Below the pieces are notes generated by a model, which saw nothing but the letters and a program-made list of their open reading frames with translations, searched no databases and was not told the origin of the DNA. A stretch of DNA of 64,000 bases from Marchantia polymorpha subsp. ruderalis (lineage: Eukaryota > Streptophyta > Marchantiopsida > Marchantiales > Marchantiaceae). Positions 61,975-64,000 of the stretch are shown here, in pieces; position 1 is the first letter of the stretch, and every line of letters starts with the position of its first letter. The translations under genes were made by a program, and so were the position numbers. The stretch is from the NCBI GenBank assembly GCA_037833965.1, contig AP031353.1, positions 16,742,501 to 16,806,500 on the forward strand, given 5' to 3'.

Positions 61975-62396
61975 CGGTCACTGGTTTCTCCGATTGGTAC
62001 TTTGCCTACGCCTACTTAGACAATGCTGATTCTTCATTCGCACAATTTGCATTGAGCAATTACTACAGGGATGGATGAGTTCAGGCGATGCTCGGGTGAG
62101 ATGGCAAATCTCGTTTGCACGACGTTTTTGTCGCCTATTGGAACGTTCTAGTTTTTGTGACTAAGCGAGCTTGAATTGGATTACACCGAGGGAGGCGCGT
62201 GGAGTTCAGAGGCTCGAAAGTGAACGACCTGTGAGCAATTAGGAGTGAGAGGGAGCTGAGAGGTTAAAGGGGTTGAATGCAGTGACATGGTGCAGCGGAG
62301 GTGGCGGGGTACGCCTCCCTTCATTGGGTACTGGCGCCTGCTGCTTTCTGCATTTCCTGAAGGAAGTCGTGCCCACACACACAAGCGTTCTGCACG

Positions 62397-64000
62397 ATGT
62401 CTCGCTGCTATCCATACCCGCCTCCGGGATACCAAAAGAAGGCCCAACAACCGGAAGTGAGCGCTGCTGCTCCTAAGGTGTGCCCCACCGCAGAGCTCTT
62501 TGATGATTTCTCAGTCGCATTTGATCGTTTGTTCAGTGGATTCAAGGATTCGTTTGGTTTCGATGCCACTGTTCTTCCAAGTGTGTTTAGGTTCCAAAAG
62601 TTAGCATCAGGCCCAAGATTGCCCAGATTGATCCTAGTCATTTTTCTTACACGTGATGATTTCTTGTCACACGATTGAATCGATTCTGACTAGTACATCG
62701 GCTTTGATCTTACAACTTCTTAAATTATTGTACTCAGTCGCACATATGGTACTAGTTTCCAAATTGATCTCGAGTGGACCCATATATAGAGGCTTGGCGA
62801 TGTTGGCAATGTTGGATGCCGATCAAATTTGACACCGAACGAGTTAGTAATGCTAGCTGGCCGTCTATAACACTATCCCAACTTCTGTCGTACACTTGAT
62901 GGGTCTCTCACGTCGAATGATTTCTGAGCTTTTTTTTTATCTCTTATATCCCTCGCTCCCCAGCAGCAATGACATAGTTATATTTTTTAAAATCTGTGCA
63001 CATGTAGAATGGGGTGAGGGAAGTCAATGTGCAGGATGCGAGGACTTTCCCCATAATATCTCATGGCAAAGATCCTTGATGGGGATGTTCAACTTTTTCT
63101 CACCGTCTTATTTCTAAGACGTTGAGAGGAAGGGGAACAAGACATAGGGTTTGTGATAGCAGAAATACTCTGTGTCCCGCCCATGTGTATAGACAAAATC
63201 AATACCTTTTCAGTCAGAATAATGATTGTGAATGAACTGAAAGAACTCATAGTAAATCTATGCTTTTTCCAAGGTGTTGCTGATGAGTTCCTTATTGTGA
63301 TAAGGTGTTCAAAAAGTCACTGAAATATTGTATTTAGTTCAAAGAGGACAAGTTTCTATGTTATTGGTAATCAGCAAGAACATATAGCTACTGCCAGACA
63401 TGAGGATTTATATTTTCAGTTTTGACAGGTGCCTCACTTTGGTCCTACCTCACTATGCACTAGAAATTCAGAAAAATTGACACAGTGAATATGGTTTACT
63501 TGTGTTAGTGAGCACCTGTGTCACCAACCTTAATGCGATAGGTTCTCATCTCGGAAAACAGGCTTTAACAGGTACAAGCTGATGAATACAGTCGTGAAGA
63601 TCAGGATATCTGATTATGGTCGATTCCGGAACCATTGGACTCTTATGTAGAGCTCAATTACCTTTTAGGTCCCTGAACGCCTCTTAAGATTTCATTAACA
63701 GACCTTATGTCTACACTAGTAGGTAGGTGATGTTTTGATCATAAGGTCTTAAATGGGGGAAATCTTACCTTGGAATCTTCCAATTTTCTATTACTAAAAG
63801 ATGAGGGATATCTCAATTGCTGAACTATCTACCGTCTGGATCAAATGTCGAAATTTCAGATCACTTAATGTAGGGTGATGTGTTTTTTTCGTGAATTTAT
63901 CTGGCAGTGGTTCTTATTTGTGTGCTCCTTTGATTCAAGGCTCCTCAAAAGGAGAAGCACAAGAGCAAGGACAAAGAGAAGGAGAAGAAGGGAAAGGATA
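62397..64000 (+). CDS. Lysine-rich plant protein of the MSRC(Y/F)P-PPPGY family, 3' end beyond window
   Basis: Exon 1 (62397-62477) encodes 27 residues beginning MSRCYPYPPPGYQKKAQQ and ending APK, followed by a GTGTGC donor. Exon 2 starts at 63940 after a CAAG acceptor and reads APQKEKHKSKDKEKEKKGKD to the window end, in phase 0. Plant proteins that I recall share the MSRCFP(F/Y)PPPGY start followed by a long run of K, E, D and H (KEKHKEKKHKKEK-type). They are annotated loosely as lysine- or glutamate-rich or Myb-like X proteins, with no defined biochemical role known to me. The charged run suggests a disordered nuclear protein, which is inference. The intron of about 1.46 kb holds nothing recognisable. 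Confidence 0.82.

Larger units (their letters stand above)
59286..62396 (+). promoter_or_regulatory. GC/purine-rich region upstream of the lysine-rich protein gene
   Basis: About 3.1 kb between the AT-rich island and the start codon at 62397. It contains a long purine tract (about 59.81-60.15 kb), a GC-rich block to about 60.6 kb, and then mixed sequence. I interpret it as promoter and 5' leader, possibly with an intron in the leader. A 117-codon frame at 61621-61974 is listed separately. Other frames here are low-complexity. Confidence 0.4.

Noticed and set aside
1..64000. CRISPR arrays, prokaryotic operons or viral genes
   Set aside because: No regularly spaced repeats, no compact polycistronic gene layout and no viral hallmark protein were seen; all genes have spliceosomal introns.

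Overview
This is nuclear DNA of a land plant that makes swimming sperm, most likely a moss or another bryophyte. Two observations support this. The largest gene is an axonemal dynein heavy chain, and flowering plants have lost that family. The other three genes are an ALIX homologue with a plant-type C-terminus, a DUF7054 protein and a lysine-rich MSRC(Y/F)P protein, all typical of plants. Genes are intron-rich and widely spaced. I see no prokaryotic, plastid or viral gene.

Layout. (1) About 470-36046, plus strand: a nearly complete inner-arm dynein heavy chain of the DNAH2 / Chlamydomonas DHC10 (I1/f dynein 1-beta) class. I could place 70 exons that join in frame into about 4,430 codons, with all motor modules intact. 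Only the extreme N-terminus is missing or unplaced. (2) 36047-41214: intergenic, with a precise inverted repeat (37937-38034) and a G-quadruplex-prone tract just after it. (3) 41215-42368: an abrupt GC-rich island leading into (4) 42369-43702, plus strand: a three-exon DUF7054 gene with a long serine-rich N-terminus. (5) 43703-48976: intergenic, with a truncated tRNA-Ala(AGC) relic at about 47.35 kb. (6) 53212-48977, minus strand: a seven-exon ALIX gene (BRO1 and V domains plus a Pro/Tyr/Gln-rich tail). (7) 53213-54470: its GC-rich upstream region with a pyrimidine tract. (8) About 54.5-59.3 kb: an AT-rich, gene-poor island. (9) About 59.3-62.4 kb: a purine-rich, GC-rich stretch that probably holds the promoter and leader of (10) a plus-strand gene starting at 62397 and running off the window, encoding a plant lysine-rich protein.

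The genes do not form a pathway. The dynein should act in the sperm axoneme, ALIX in ESCRT-dependent endosomal sorting, and the other two have no established function that I can name. The most interesting observations are the intact 70-exon dynein, its three apparent GC-AG introns, the intergenic 22-bp inverted repeat that looks like a small-RNA precursor, a 17-bp intronic hairpin, the tRNA-Ala relic whose T-arm has been replaced, and two sharp composition islands. Exon boundaries were read by eye from splice signals, frame continuity and remembered family sequence, so an error of a base or two is possible in places.
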